In this document: one piece after another, positions 24,402-35,703 of the stretch
How the letters are laid out: every line of letters starts with the position of its first letter
How positions within the stretch are numbered: the stretch's first letter is position 1
Assembly (NCBI GenBank): GCA_963930655.1
Contig: OZ005601.1
Location: forward strand, 27,838,921-27,902,920
DNA length: 64,000 nt
From: Myrica gale
Taxonomy: Eukaryota; Streptophyta; Magnoliopsida; Fagales; Myricaceae
Reading direction: 5' to 3'
The notes under the pieces: model-generated
What the model was told of the DNA's origin: nothing
Database searches by the model: none
The model's input: the letters and a program-made list of their open reading frames with translations, nothing else
Program-made: the position numbers and the translations under genes

Positions 24402-26781
24402 CTACAAATCGTCAAGGCTCTTAAATCGCCCATTTATCGATTCTTCCTCGCAGTCGTCCTCCTCTTCCTGAGCATCGGCCTCGTTAGATACCTACGAGTA
24501 AATAAATAGCCAAATATATATGTTAGGATAATTGCTTTCAATCATGTAAAGGTAATAACAATGTTAAAATGAAGTTGTAAGTGCATCAAATTGAGGGCAA
24601 TACGTCCAACTCATCGATTAATTGCAAACGACGAGCAATTGGCTGGGACGACGAACGGGCAACCCCACGGTCACGACCACGCCCACGACCTCGTGAACTC
24701 CGTAGCTCAAGTCCGCTCCTCAATCGCTTGTTCCCTTTATGCTTCGGTTCACGCATTTTGAAACCTTTTGCAACAATCCCTGTTTCTACCCCCACTCCAG
24801 AACCTACGCTGATGGGGCCAGAACCAACGCTGACGGGGGCGGAAGCCCTTCCCATGCCAGAAGGATCGTCGCATAGTGACAATGTCACAAGTTCTTTTTC
24901 CAGTTCGTCAAGGTAACGGTCAATTTTTGGCCAAGATTCAGTTCTACCCCCGTAACGCTGACACAATGAAGCAATCCTGTTTACACATTTCCTGCTGTTG
25001 ACCACGTTCAGGATGGCCGGATCAACTATAGTGTTTGACCTACTAATCGACGCAACTGATCGCCTATCATCTTTTCTCCACCTCGGCATGATATACACTT
25101 CAGGAATAGCGAATAGTCTCTTCTGTTTCAGCACCCATATAATGTGACTGCATAGGACACCTACAAAGTCAAATCCTTTGCAACTGCAATGGTGAACCCC
25201 ATTTTCCGTTATGATGACATGGTGTCGTGCCGTTAAATAGTTATGTGATGGGTCCCGACTGCATTCGTGTACCTCAACCTCTTCGGACCCAGTAGTTTTC
25301 CTAAGACAGTCAAACTTAAGCCATCCAGCTTTCATATATTGCTCCATAAAAGCACGCAACATTGTGGGAGTATAGACCTCTGCCGCATGATGACAGAGCA
25401 GTTCCAGCCGTTCGGTGACTTGCATTGTGTTAAGCATATGAAATTCTGCTTGTGACTCATTGTAACGCAAATCATCTACTGCTTTTTGAAAATTCTGTAG
25501 GAATCGATCCATATTCATCACTGTGCTCAAATACCTACGCAATACTGCATTGAACGATTCACTTAACTGGGTTGTCTTTTTCCCGGCACAAAAAACATTT
25601 CGTACATACTTTGGTGCCCATTGCTCCCGCTTCTCATATATCTTCTGCAACCATCCATTTTCTTGGAGTTCATACTCTTCAATCATTTTACTCCAACACT
25701 GTTCAAAATCATCCACCTCGTGATCAAACAAAAGCTTCATCAAGTTACTTTTGAAGCCCTTGTTCCCCAGCAATGACCCTAGATTCTTCAATGCATTTAG
25801 GGATATGTGCCAAACACATAAAAAATGATGTGTGTCTGGTAGGGAACGTGGGATTGCAACTAGCATCGCTGCATCTTGATTTGTGAATAGAGATTTCGGA
25901 GCCTTCCCATTCATACACTCAACAAATGTTTCAAATAGCCAATCGAATGTCTGCGCCGTCTCATCATACAATAAACATGCCCCGAAAACAACCGACAATC
26001 GATGATGATTAACCCCAACAAATGGTCCTAAAGTCCTGTGCTCATTGTTCGTCCTGTAAGTGGTGTCAAATGATACAAAGTCCCCGAATATCGCATAGTT
26101 ATTTCGCATGACGTGGTCTGACCAGAAGACGTTAGTAATGTGCTCATTTCCATCCATCATGACCCGAAAGTAAAACTCGGAATCTTTTTCTAGCTGATCG
26201 CCGAACCAGTTAAGAAGAACACCGACTACACCAATTTCCATCTGCTTGGATCTTATACCATTTAAATAATTTTTGAGGTCCTGATGAGTGAATCCCAAAT
26301 TTTGTCTACCCCCAGCTTGCGCCGCCATGAAATCCAAGGCAAGTTTAGGGCGAATACCCGCTCTATCTGAATGTATAGCTTCCACACGCTGCAACTCACT
26401 CATTTGTCTTTGAGAACGGAGCATGTGAACTTTCGAAGGAGTCGCCACGTCATGATTATGTTCCGGATGCCATTCGGAGGTCCAATACTTCCCATTACGT
26501 TGCCGTTGAACAGTAATACTTGCGAGACACCCACATCTCGTTTCCGGTCGTTCTCGCTTCACCGGCACAAGTGAATCCCTCTCTTTTTTCTTCCCTTCTC
26601 TACTACAAGCAAAAGCTTTTGATGTCCAATACCCGTATTGCCTATGCTTGAACCCGGTATGTCTACGAATGCTAAATCCTTTCATGGTTGCATATCGATT
26701 GTACCATTCGTAGACATGGTCAACGTCCGCCCACTCTAGGGTCCAAACATCAACTTTTTCCCCGTTGTCTGCCCAAACCAT
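24402..26781 (-). CDS. FAR1/FRS-type MULE transposase
   Basis: The main exon (26781-24604) encodes 726 residues from MVWADNGEK. Splicing at GAC|GTATTG to a 3' exon 24491-24402 adds VSNEADAQEEEDDCEEES..SLDDL and a stop (755 aa). Without splicing the frame ends at 24586 (731 aa). Domains: a FAR1 WRKY-GCM1 zinc finger at about 24-113 (FACS, CGCLASI, W..EHNH); a MULE transposase fold at about 234-362 with candidate catalytic Asp in SFDTTYR (D239) and NQDAAM (D303), then CVWHI and a Glu near 358-360; and a SWIM zinc finger at 530-546 (HHCSCKGF...LCSHI). IPEVYIMPRWRK at 559-570 is an FRS family hallmark. A basic RGRGRGRDRG stretch precedes the end. The gene sits inside matching long inverted repeats, so it is read as the element's transposase rather than a domesticated FHY3/FAR1 transcription factor. 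An upstream leader exon is possible. Confidence 0.92.
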
Positions 26782-27908
26782 GTCACCTTAGGGGTTAACA
26801 GTACTACTAGAGTTTCGGCACACGATATTGGGATTCATGCCTTCCATTTGGGCCATATTGAGAGGTCCTACATATAAATTTCCTCAGTGCAATAAAAATT
26901 TCCCGTGAAATAATAATGATAACAACAATAAAGTACTGGGAGAACCAAAACTGTGTAAAGTAAATGTTGTTCCAGCTGCATTTCCAGCTGCATTTCTTTT
27001 TAATTATCAAACTACTGCATATAGAACTACACGTTCCATACTAGACTACAGGAGTTTGACTCCTGGTAATGGATTTCATCTTTTAGGTTAAACACATAAT
27101 TAAATCAGTGACTTAAACCTCCCTAAGATACTTTATTGCCATCATCATCTGCTTCTGTACCATTAGTCCATACAACAGGCAAGAAAATATCAATCTAACA
27201 GAGCAAAATTTCCTCAATCATGACGAAACCAGTGTGCAGAAATACAGGGCTTCAAGCATTTTATGCAAGCAAGTGCTCAGATAACTTCATAGCACAAGAG
27301 GTCTCAAAGAGACATAAATACGCATGCAGTAATATATTAAATAAAAGATACATGATCTTTTACAGAAAGGGCTCAGGATTTGTTAAAGCATATAAACCTA
27401 AGCAATGTCAGATCTTAAAAAGGCATAGCCAACGACAAAACAGGACATCGCCCAAATGGTATAGGAAAGTAAATTCCATTGGTGCGGAATTAACAATATA
27501 TAGAGACACATATATTGACAAAAATACTCTCTAGCTAGAAATTTAAGGTTTCTTATAACTATGCTCTTTTCGATCGGTTGCTATACATATCTCAATCCAG
27601 GAATTAAAATCCAACCATCTCAAGAAATTTTTTTCTAAGTAGTAGGTAGCATAACTACAATCAGAACTCTCCAAGTAAAAAATGCCATATGGATGAGTAC
27701 ACCTCCTGGGTCAAAATCCCAACAGGTTATATATGCCATAGCTCGATAAAGGCAGCATGTTAAACAAAAGTGACTCGATCTTTTATAGAGGGAGCTCAGT
27801 ATACGCTTTAACACAAATAAACGTCCTAAGGAATGTCAAACAAAAAATAAGAGTACAATTTTGCACCTTCTGGTATAGGAAAGAAAGTTTGTTTTGCGTC
27901 CTGAAGTT
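26782..27908. other. Upstream region of the transposase inside the MULE
   Basis: No gene is seen. A diverged duplication is present: about 27334-27475 resembles 27757-27890 (shared GATCTTTTA, GCTCAG, GGTATAGGAAAG). It may be subterminal transposase-binding or promoter DNA; that is inference. Confidence 0.45.
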
Positions 27909-28214
27909 GACCGGTGGTAGTGGGTTCCTGAAGAAACGGAGATCGACGGCAGCGACTGAGGGAGGGTCAGTTGGCGAAGAACGTCTTCACTGCAAGAGGG
28001 GTGTGTTGCGAAATGGGGATTCAAAATCGAATCCCTAACCTAGAAACTGAAATCGGCCCGGTCTAACGAATGCATACCGGGTTGCTCAACTTCAACCGGG
28101 TTTGGCCTCATTAATGTGCTGGCGGATTGTGGACCGTCGGATGGCTTCCTGTGCGATCCTGACCGGAGACTCACAGTGCTTCACACCCTCCTGCTTAACA
28201 CCATAACCGAACTC
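27909..28214 (-). repeat. Right terminal inverted repeat of the FAR1-type MULE
   Basis: About 306 bp, the inverted partner of 19957-20355. It lacks the 92-bp block present in the left copy but otherwise shows only scattered single-base differences. Confidence 0.9.
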
Positions 28215-28463
28215 AGCATAATGTATCCATAAAAGCAAAGATAAACATCAATTCTTGTTATCTAGAAAATCAGCTATCATGATTTGTGGTAATATTTTGG
28301 AGAAATTTGTGGGGTAAAATTTTGGGAGTTGCAGATCTTTGGACAGATACAGTTTGAGTCATCTACTTTTCTGCATAATTTAAACATTAAATAGAGGGTG
28401 GAATTATGTTCTAAAGTAAACTGTGGAGTGAGTATATGACATTGCATGGCTTGCTGGACACCA

Positions 28464-28507
28464 GAGAAGAAGAAGAAGAAGAAGAAGAAGAAGAAGAAGA
28501 AGAAGAA
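28464..28507. repeat. (GAA)n microsatellite
   Basis: About fourteen GAA units in a row, just downstream of the receptor-kinase pseudogene on its strand. Confidence 0.95.
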
Positions 28508-28708
28508 GCAATTAGCAGAAGAATCTTCACTCAGAAACCCCTTAGTTTTTGTCCTGATCTGAGTGATCTCATCAGCAAATCATTTACAGTTCCTTGATCA
28601 CCTAAAAGCTGATACGAGTAGATGGTACATTAACATTTAATGAAAAAAGCCTTCTTCAGTTCTGCTGCTGCTGTCTTCGTTGAACACTAAGCTTTCTGTT
28701 TTGTAACA

Positions 28709-30538
28709 TTACCTAATTGGCAGCAGGCCTGAATTAACATACATGCAACTAAGAAAGGAGGTAGGACTTGGAGGGCTTGGTATCTCCATTGTTCCTTCCA
28801 ACATCAGTACTACATTCTTCATTGAAGGGCGAAGTGATGGCTCCTCCTGGATGCACCAAAGTCCCACCCTAACCATTCTCTCCAGCTTACTCTTGTCCAC
28901 CTCTTAATCCTCCACCAGCTTATCAAGTTCACCATTCTCAAAAAAATCATAGACCCAATTTGCAAAAACTACTTTCTGCTTAGAAAGATCCGTTTCCATT
29001 TTCCTTCGACCACATATGATCTCCAACAACATGATCCCATAGCCGTAGATATCTGCTTTCACTGTTATGGGCAAGTCTCTATGCCACTCAGGTGCAACAT
29101 ACCCCCTTGTTCCTCTGATCCCAGTGTACGTCCTGGTTTGGTTAGGCCTCAGCAGCTTGGCCAAACCAAAATCAGCAACTTTTGGACACTTGTGCTCGTC
29201 CAAGAGTATATTTTCTGGTTTTATGTCGCAATGGATGATCTGGTTCTCACATTCCTCATGCAGATAGAGGATGCCTCGAGCTACATTCAATGCAATTCCA
29301 GTTTTTTGCTCCCAACTTGGATTTTTTTTTTTGGATTTGAAGAGGAAATCTGCTAGAGAACCACTGCTCATATACTCTAGGGCCGCACAGAACTGGACCG
29401 GTTTTGTGGTTTTTATCTGATGAATCCGGTCCGGTCTAAACCGGATTAATGCGGCCCGGTTCAAATTTTTTAGAAACCGGTCTAGACCGGACCGGACCGC
29501 ATTTCATATTTTTTTAAAAATAAAATATATACGACGTACTGCGCAGAGGCGCAAAGCTCCTGTGCAGAGACTCTGCACAGAGGTGCAGGGCTCTGCGTAG
29601 AGGCAGAGCCTACTGCGCAGGGCTCTGCCTCTGCGCAGTAGCAGAGCCTGCGAAGTAGCAGAACACAGTGTTAAAATTTTAAAAAAACATTTTTTTTTTT
29701 TATTTTAAAAAAATAAAACCGGTCTGGACCACTTAACTGTTTTCGTTTAGACCGGACCGGACCACTTATAAGTGGTGCGGTCCGGTCCTATATATTTATA
29801 GGACCGGAAATTCGGTCCGACCGCATTCCGGTCCAAAAATCGGATCGAATTTCTGGTCCTGCAGCCCTAATATACTCGTAGACCAAGAGCCGATTAGTTC
29901 CATCATAGCAGTACCCAAACAGCTTAACCAGATTTTTGTGATGAGTTCTCCCAATTGCTTTCATCTCATTTTGAAATTCTCTCACCTTCCGCCACTACTT
30001 TCTCCAGTCTCTTGATGGCCACAAGTCTCCTACCATTTGATATGACACCTTTAAAAACTGTCCGAAAAGCTCCTTTACCCAGTTAATCCGAGAAACCAGT
30101 AGTTGCTTTTTCAAGCTCAGGATATGTATATGATCTTAGAGTAACGTCTTCAATCAACTCATCGTTCCCATAATTGTTATTCTTTCTATATTCCCAAACA
30201 CGATGTCTATGAATGAGAATAGCGGTAATTGCTAGAACAATAAGTGCAAAAGCTAAAATTGCAGAACTACCAATTAAGACATCCTTTTGCGCATGTTTCT
30301 TTATTCTCGTGCTTACCTGTGTTGTCTCAGAACTCCCAACGCGCACCTTGATTAGAGTTGTGCCTAATTCAACTTGTTGTCTTCTCCCAAATCTTAGAGG
30401 TAGCTTTTGCTTTTTGCACTGCTGATCTTTAAATAGTGCAGCTTCACAGTAGCAATCTTTCAAGCAGACTACTCGTACCACTTCCTTGCTTTGCTTAAAT
30501 CCCAAGGGCAGGGGAGCCGACCCATTACCTAAAAGCAC
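28709..30538 (-). pseudogene. G-type lectin S-receptor-like kinase pseudogene
   Basis: Compared with the intact gene at 32937-35327, the lectin domain, EGF-like domain and most of the PAN-like region are missing. What remains starts near KDCYCEAALF..QKLPLRFGRR, then a transmembrane helix (VLIGSSAILAFALIVLAITA), then kinase. Lesions: an in-frame TAA at 30085-30083 just before the glycine loop (GFSD*LGKGAF), a frameshift near 29981-29990 (before REFQNEM), a 492-bp hAT-like insertion splitting the hinge LLVYEY (29378-29869), and an in-frame TAA at 28904-28906. The catalytic loop keeps HCDIKPEN, unlike its two paralogues. It cannot make a receptor, and it is a neighbour-type relic of a local duplication. 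Confidence 0.93.
29378..29869. mobile_element. Non-autonomous hAT-like element in a kinase exon
   Basis: It starts TAGGGCCGCAC and ends GTCCTGCAGCCCTA. It is flanked by a perfect 8-bp duplication ATATACTC (29370-29377 and 29870-29877), the hAT hallmark. CCGGT and GACCGG units are repeated near both ends, and the core has CTGCGCAGAGG-type repeats. It has no coding sequence. Removing the element and one duplication rejoins the kinase frame around LLVYEY. Confidence 0.93.
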
Positions 30539-30671
30539 GTCCGGGATATTTACTTGGATTTCCTAATTAATTCGTTTTTTATTGGCATGTACCAGAATTC
30601 TTGCTTCTTTTTTTTCGTGTTCTTTTTTGTTTTGTCGAAGACGTACGTGTGCTAGCGGAAATTTAAAAGAT

Positions 30672-31186
30672 GGCGTAAACTCATAGTTAGCCCCTTATGT
30701 TTGGGCAAAAATCATAGTTAATCCCATATTTTTGAATCCAACAATTTGATACCCATAACTTTCAAAACCTATCAATCTTCGCCCTCCGTCTAAATTAGAC
30801 GTTAAATCAGACGGAAAAGCATGAAAAATGACCAAAATGCCCCTCCAAAATAAAATTACTAAAACAATATAAAAATTCATTAAAAATAAAAAATGATATT
30901 TTTTCAAAAAATTAATATTTTTTAAATAAAACTATATTGAAACTCTATTTCAATAATATATTTATTTTAATCTATTTCTTAAATTTATATTTTATTTTAA
31001 ATTTTAGCTTTGGAAGGGCATTTCGGTCATTTTGCATGAATTTCCGTCGGACTTAACACCTGATTTAGACGGGGGGCTAAGTTTGATAGGTTGTGAAAGT
31101 TATGGGTATCAAATTGTTGGATTCAAAAATATAGGGCTAACTATGATTTTTGTCCAAACATAAGGGACTAACTATGACTTTACCCC
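30672..31186. mobile_element. Non-autonomous Mutator-like MITE with perfect 9-bp TSD
   Basis: Arms of about 180 bp start GGCGTAAACTCATAGTTAGC and end in the inverse GACTTTACCCC. TTAAAAGAT is directly repeated at 30663-30671 and 31187-31195. The AT-rich core is about 150 bp. It is the same family as the gene-carrying element at 17583-19598. Confidence 0.92.
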
Positions 31187-31337
31187 TTAAAAGATTTCTC
31201 TAAAATCCCTCTTATTGATCTGCAATTTTAGTCCGAATTAATAGTATATATAAGGAAAAAAAACAAAACATATATGGATATTGCCAACCCTTACGGCCGT
31301 GGCATATTAGAAGAGGGAAGATCTAGTGAGAGATTAA

Positions 31338-31534
31338 GGCTGCGTTTATGGTGTAAAATTTTACACCCTCTAAAATTTTAATACAATAAAATATTACAAT
31401 ATAATTTCTCTATTTTCCATCAAATCATTACTTTTCACTAAAAAAATATAAAAAATTACCTCAATCTTCACTTTTTCACTAAACTCAATACTTAAAATTT
31501 TAATAACACTAAAATTTTATAAAACAAACCCACC
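31338..31534. mobile_element. PIF/Harbinger-like MITE with TAA target site
   Basis: It starts GGCTGCGTTTATGGTG and ends AAACAAACCCACC, imperfect inverted ends, flanked by TAA at 31335-31337 and 31535-31537. The inner AT-rich part recurs at 16190-16375, 37010-37165 and 38575-38765. The short target site makes the class assignment tentative. Confidence 0.6.
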
Positions 31535-31537
31535 TAA

Positions 31538-32936
31538 GTGGCGAGATTACTAGTTTGGGACTTACTTCATAAAATAGAAAATAATTTAAGGGGATTGCAT
31601 GCAGTACAAGAAAAATTGGGCTAGTGAAGAGTCTAATTTCATTGGAAAAAAATTGGTTGGTGATACCTAAAAGTAGCATAGAGAAAAGTTTCGTAATTTT
31701 CAATGCATGTAAAAGCAGCAACCAAGTGCCAATCATGGTCAAAAATTGTCGCTATTAACCTTTATCGACGGATTCATTCGACATTTTCCTACGGTACAGT
31801 GCTCTTAATTTGATAAAGGTGTAAAATCTAGGGTTCAAGAATATGGTTGGCGCAGCCCCAAACTCGACAAAATCTATAAAACTCGAGTTTGGCATACCCA
31901 CAAAGGAGGAGCAGGAAATGATCTTAATGCTTAATCCTTTGTAAAATTTAACAATCCAAATGATCGTACTATTTAACGACGTTTCTAAGCTTATATACTT
32001 AATCAACATTTTTAAACCTTCAGAATATTCATGATTCTTACATATATATATATATATATGTATATTCCGGACATTGCAAATTATAGTTTACACTTTACAC
32101 ATCGATCTTCCTAGTTTAGAAAATTCCTAATTTTCTCCATTTTTCTACCTAACAGTACCCCTAGTGTGAACCTGGAACTGTTAGTCAACAATTAATGACA
32201 ACCATTTATAGTTGCTTATATATATGTGGATTGGTGGGAAGACTTTAATATTGTGTTTTGTAGAGCCCATGCAATAAGTCTTATTGTTGATGCCATATTT
32301 GAGTCCATGCATGCTTTTGGAGACTACGTGATGCACGTTTCGTTCAGCAATATAAAAGGAATATTACTGGAATGTGATCTATTGAAATGATTAAATACGC
32401 GTAAATGAGTCCTGTTGTATCTACTAGATGGCCAAATTCATCTTTTTTATAATCATCTTTAAGATTTTGAAACAAAATATCTCTTTAATTCCCTCCAAAA
32501 CAATACAACCTTGCACTAATCTAGGTTATGAATGATTAAAGACGTAAGTTTTAATGAAATATTAAAGATAAATTAAAGTAAGATATAGTCTAGCTAGTAC
32601 TGAACTAAACTATAAACGTAATACATTTGAACAAAATGTCGAACTGAAGCTTAAGGAGGGAGTTCGCGCGAGTACTACATATATAGATGATCAAAATATG
32701 CATTCTTTGATACCTTCTCAAAGAGTTTGAACAAAAAAAAGGAAAGAAACAGATCTCAAGTACTACTAAAGCCCAAACAAAATAATAAAAGGTAGTAAAT
32801 TTCCGTTTTTTCTTCAGACTCAATTACAAATTAGACTAGGAAAAAAGTGCACATAATTTCGAAGCAACGTCGGAGCTCCAAGGCGCAACGCAAGCACAAG
32901 ACATACGTGGCGATGCTGGAAGAACTAATCTTGAAA
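31538..32936. other. Intergenic DNA, no gene seen
   Basis: AT-rich DNA with a TA run near 32043-32058. No supported coding or RNA feature. It would include the 3' flank of the intact receptor-kinase gene. Confidence 0.55.
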
Positions 32937-35327
32937 TCATGAAGAACGAGTACATGGAGGAACCGGTATGTCTACCGTACCTTCTAGCATCTGGACAACT
33001 TTCTTAATTGGAGGACGGACTGCTGGCTCCTCTTCAATGCACCAAAGCCCGATCTTGACTATCCTCTCCAGACTTTGCTCGTCAATTACTTCTTCAGGCA
33101 CCATCTTGCGTACTTCATTAGCCTTGAAACAGTCGTACACCCAGTCTACAAGAACGACTTCATCCTCAGCAGCAGTGATGTCAATGCTTCGTTGACAACA
33201 TATAGTTACGAAAAACACGACACCGAAGCTATACACATCCGCTTTCAATGTAATTGGCAAGTTCTTGTGCCATTCTGGGGCAACATATCCTCTTGTTCCT
33301 CTTATCCCGGTGAGCGTCCTGGAATGGTCTGGCATCAATAGCTTTGCCAATCCAAAGTCTGCAATTTTAGCACACCCATACTCATCCATCAGTATGTTGT
33401 TTGGATTTATATCACAATGGATGATTTGGGACTCACATTCCTCGTGTAAATAAAGGATTCCTCTAGCTATATTCAAAACGATTCCAATCCTTTCGTTCCA
33501 CTTCGGTTCTATTTGGGATTTGAAGAGGTAGTCCGCCAGCGTTCCATTCCTCATGTACTCGTACACCAAAAGCCTATTAGAACCATCATGGCAATATCCG
33601 AGCAAGCGGACTAGGTTTCTATGGTGGATTTGCCCGATGGACCTCATCTCATTTCGGAATTCTACTTCTCCTTCACCCATTACTCTCTCCAATCTCTTGA
33701 CGGCAATGGTCCTCTGCCCATGGCCATTTGACAAGGTGCCCTTAAAAACTGTCCCAAAAGAGCCCCTACCTATTTGTTCAGAAAAGCCATTGGTTGCAAC
33801 TTCGAGTTCACCATAAGTAAATGATCGCATAGAGACATCATCACTCAATCCTTCTTTAGCATTAGAAGAAATATTTCTGCATGCCCAATGACGATATCTA
33901 AAAATAAGAATAGCAGAGAATGCTAGCACAATTAATGAGAAAGCTAGACAGAGAACACCAATGATGAAGACATCGATGCGAAAAATTTTCTTGCTTTCTT
34001 TTGGAACCGTAGTCCCATTCGGATATTTAGGAACCGTTGTCCCATTCGGATATTTAGGAACCGTTGTCCAATTTCTTCTTGATTGAATGCCTACTTTAAC
34101 AAACGTTGTTCCTGTGGTACTGTAGCTATCTTCCGGTTGTGATCTTCTACCAAATGTCAATGGAAGCTTTTGTTTTAGGCATTCTTGGCCTTGAAAGCAA
34201 GCAGCTTCGCAGTTGCAATCCTCTAAACAGGCCTTACTGCATTGTTCTTTCGTCTCAGAGGGGACGATGGAATACGTGCTTTCTCCCCATACAGTATTTT
34301 GCAATTCTTCAATACTGTATTTTGTATGTTCATTTTTAAAAGCACAACTCTCTGCAGTGAAGTTTCTATAGCAACCCAAATTCCTTTGCTTCTGGTTGAT
34401 GAAAGCAAAACCTGGAAGACAAGAGCAAACGGGTTGCTGATTTATGAGATCACAATACGCGTTGATGCCACATATGGTTTTCGGAGCGCATCTATCACTT
34501 GGCTCATACCATTCAATTGACCAATTGCTATTGCCCCTCAAGTCAAGAGAATACAATCCGAATAACCCATCTGCAGCAAGTGTGGCACGGTACGTCTTCC
34601 CATCAGAGGGAACCACTCCGGGGGTAATGTTCATGATGTTGACGCCAGTACTATTGAGCAAGTACAGGCGACCATTTCGATCTAGCGTCAGAGTTACATT
34701 CTCCCCAAAATTATATGTGTTTGTTGCCCAATAAGCATAGTATGGAACATCTGAAGAAATTACAGGATAGATCACAATGTTCCCATCATTCTGCATTTCA
34801 ATGCGAAAGTCTCCCTCCGAATGATTGGTTTCGGAGATGCTAGATACTAGATGATTCCCTGCTCGTAGGAGTTGACCTGGCAAAACGGTGTCTGTTGGGT
34901 AATCAAAACTTTGCCATATAATTGTTGAACTTGAGCTACAGAGGACAAAGTTGCCAGAATCGAGCATGGATGCAAAGAAAGCAGGTTCTAGATCAACAGA
35001 ATTGATGAAGTTTTTTTGGCGTCCCAACTCTTGCAGGATAAGTTTACCGTCGCCAGTAAGGACAACGGTGGCATCGCGTGACAATGGAGGGTCGTTCCGG
35101 TTGACTGTCCATAGGACAGTCTTATGTGGAGTTCTCTCAAACCATATGCCCACTGCAAAACCATCACCAGAAGGAAAAAACCCGAAGGCAAACAGGCCGG
35201 ATCGCGAGAGCAAGGACGAGTTACCAGTCGGAGAGAGAGAAGAGCCTCGGCTCAAGTTAAAGTTCATATGTTGAGCATTTGCCGTTGAAAGCGCAGAAAG
35301 AAAAAGCAAAAGAATCGTAGAAGCCAT
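32937..35327 (-). CDS. G-type lectin S-receptor-like Ser/Thr protein kinase (LECRK/RLK1 type)
   Basis: A single-exon, 796-residue plasma-membrane receptor kinase, complete. Order: signal peptide 1-18; bulb-type lectin domain about 25-150 (SGLFAFGF, W.VNRNDPPL, DSGNFVL, WQSFDYPTDT); EGF-like Cys cluster 280-319; PAN-like Cys cluster 363-383; a TTVPKYPNG repeat at 421-443; transmembrane helix about 452-476; kinase about 515-783. Kinase motifs: GRGSFG at 520-525, IAVK with Lys544, DFG at 657-659, APE at 683-685. The catalytic loop reads HCDINPNN (637-644): Cys for Arg, as in non-RD receptor kinases, but also Asn641 where Lys is usual. Family members act in defence and stress signalling; ligand and output here are unknown. 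Paralogues lie at 28.7 and 48.2 kb on the same strand. Confidence 0.95.
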   Translation of the reverse strand: MASTILLLFLSALSTANAQHMNFNLSRGSSLSPTGNSSLLSRSGLFAFGFFPSGDGFAVGIWFERTPHKTVLWTVNRNDPPLSRDATVVLTGDGKLILQELGRQKNFINSVDLEPAFFASMLDSGNFVLCSSSSTIIWQSFDYPTDTVLPGQLLRAGNHLVSSISETNHSEGDFRIEMQNDGNIVIYPVISSDVPYYAYWATNTYNFGENVTLTLDRNGRLYLLNSTGVNIMNITPGVVPSDGKTYRATLAADGLFGLYSLDLRGNSNWSIEWYEPSDRCAPKTICGINAYCDLINQQPVCSCLPGFAFINQKQRNLGCYRNFTAESCAFKNEHTKYSIEELQNTVWGESTYSIVPSETKEQCSKACLEDCNCEAACFQGQECLKQKLPLTFGRRSQPEDSYSTTGTTFVKVGIQSRRNWTTVPKYPNGTTVPKYPNGTTVPKESKKIFRIDVFIIGVLCLAFSLIVLAFSAILIFRYRHWACRNISSNAKEGLSDDVSMRSFTYGELEVATNGFSEQIGRGSFGTVFKGTLSNGHGQRTIAVKRLERVMGEGEVEFRNEMRSIGQIHHRNLVRLLGYCHDGSNRLLVYEYMRNGTLADYLFKSQIEPKWNERIGIVLNIARGILYLHEECESQIIHCDINPNNILMDEYGCAKIADFGLAKLLMPDHSRTLTGIRGTRGYVAPEWHKNLPITLKADVYSFGVVFFVTICCQRSIDITAAEDEVVLVDWVYDCFKANEVRKMVPEEVIDEQSLERIVKIGLWCIEEEPAVRPPIKKVVQMLEGTVDIPVPPCTRSS

Positions 35328-35703
35328 GATCGACAGAGTTTTTTCACTTGAAAGACGAAAGTATTAACCTGTACGCATTATAGTTAACATTTATATATTT
35401 TGATTAAATATTCAAGCAAAATGAAAGTGAAAAGCAACCATGATTATACTTTTCATACCTTCGGAGGAGCAGCAGATAATGGAAGAGCTGGTGCTTCCAG
35501 CCGCACCGAACAAAGCACGCCCTGCAACTTGTATGAATGACAATCGTGCTCAATTAAACTGGCATCTATATCTAAATGAAGAATTTGGACTTTGATTGTT
35601 GACTAGGCCAAATTAACTGAAGGACAAAAATTTGAAGGAAAATCAAAGAGGAACAGATTTAAGACAAACAAGCTGTAGAAAATTAAGGTATATGTCGCTC
35701 GAA
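35328..35703. other. Proximal promoter region of the intact receptor kinase
   Basis: No gene. A W-box core (TTGACT) is on the plus strand near 35600. No clear TATA box could be placed. Confidence 0.35.

Larger units (their letters stand above)
19957..28215. mobile_element. 8.3-kb Mutator-like element with FAR1-type transposase
   Basis: Long terminal inverted repeats (19957-20355 and 27909-28214) begin GAGTTCGGTTATGATGTTAA and are highly similar. Flanking CATAATGT occurs at 19949-19956 and 28217-28224. With one more base, (A/G)CATAATGT is a 9-bp duplication with one mismatch, as expected for Mutator-like elements. Inside are a minus-strand FAR1/FRS transposase gene (26781-24402), apparently intact, and a plus-strand GRF zinc-finger gene (22025-22771) with two disabling changes. 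The two genes converge. The layout is that of an autonomous or recently autonomous element. Confidence 0.9.

Noticed and set aside
28464-28507. Regular short repeat that might suggest an array
   Set aside because: A plain GAA microsatellite without spacers; not a CRISPR, and the DNA is eukaryotic.
32968-35274. Open frames antisense to the intact receptor kinase
   Set aside because: Same reason: mirror frames of a conserved gene.
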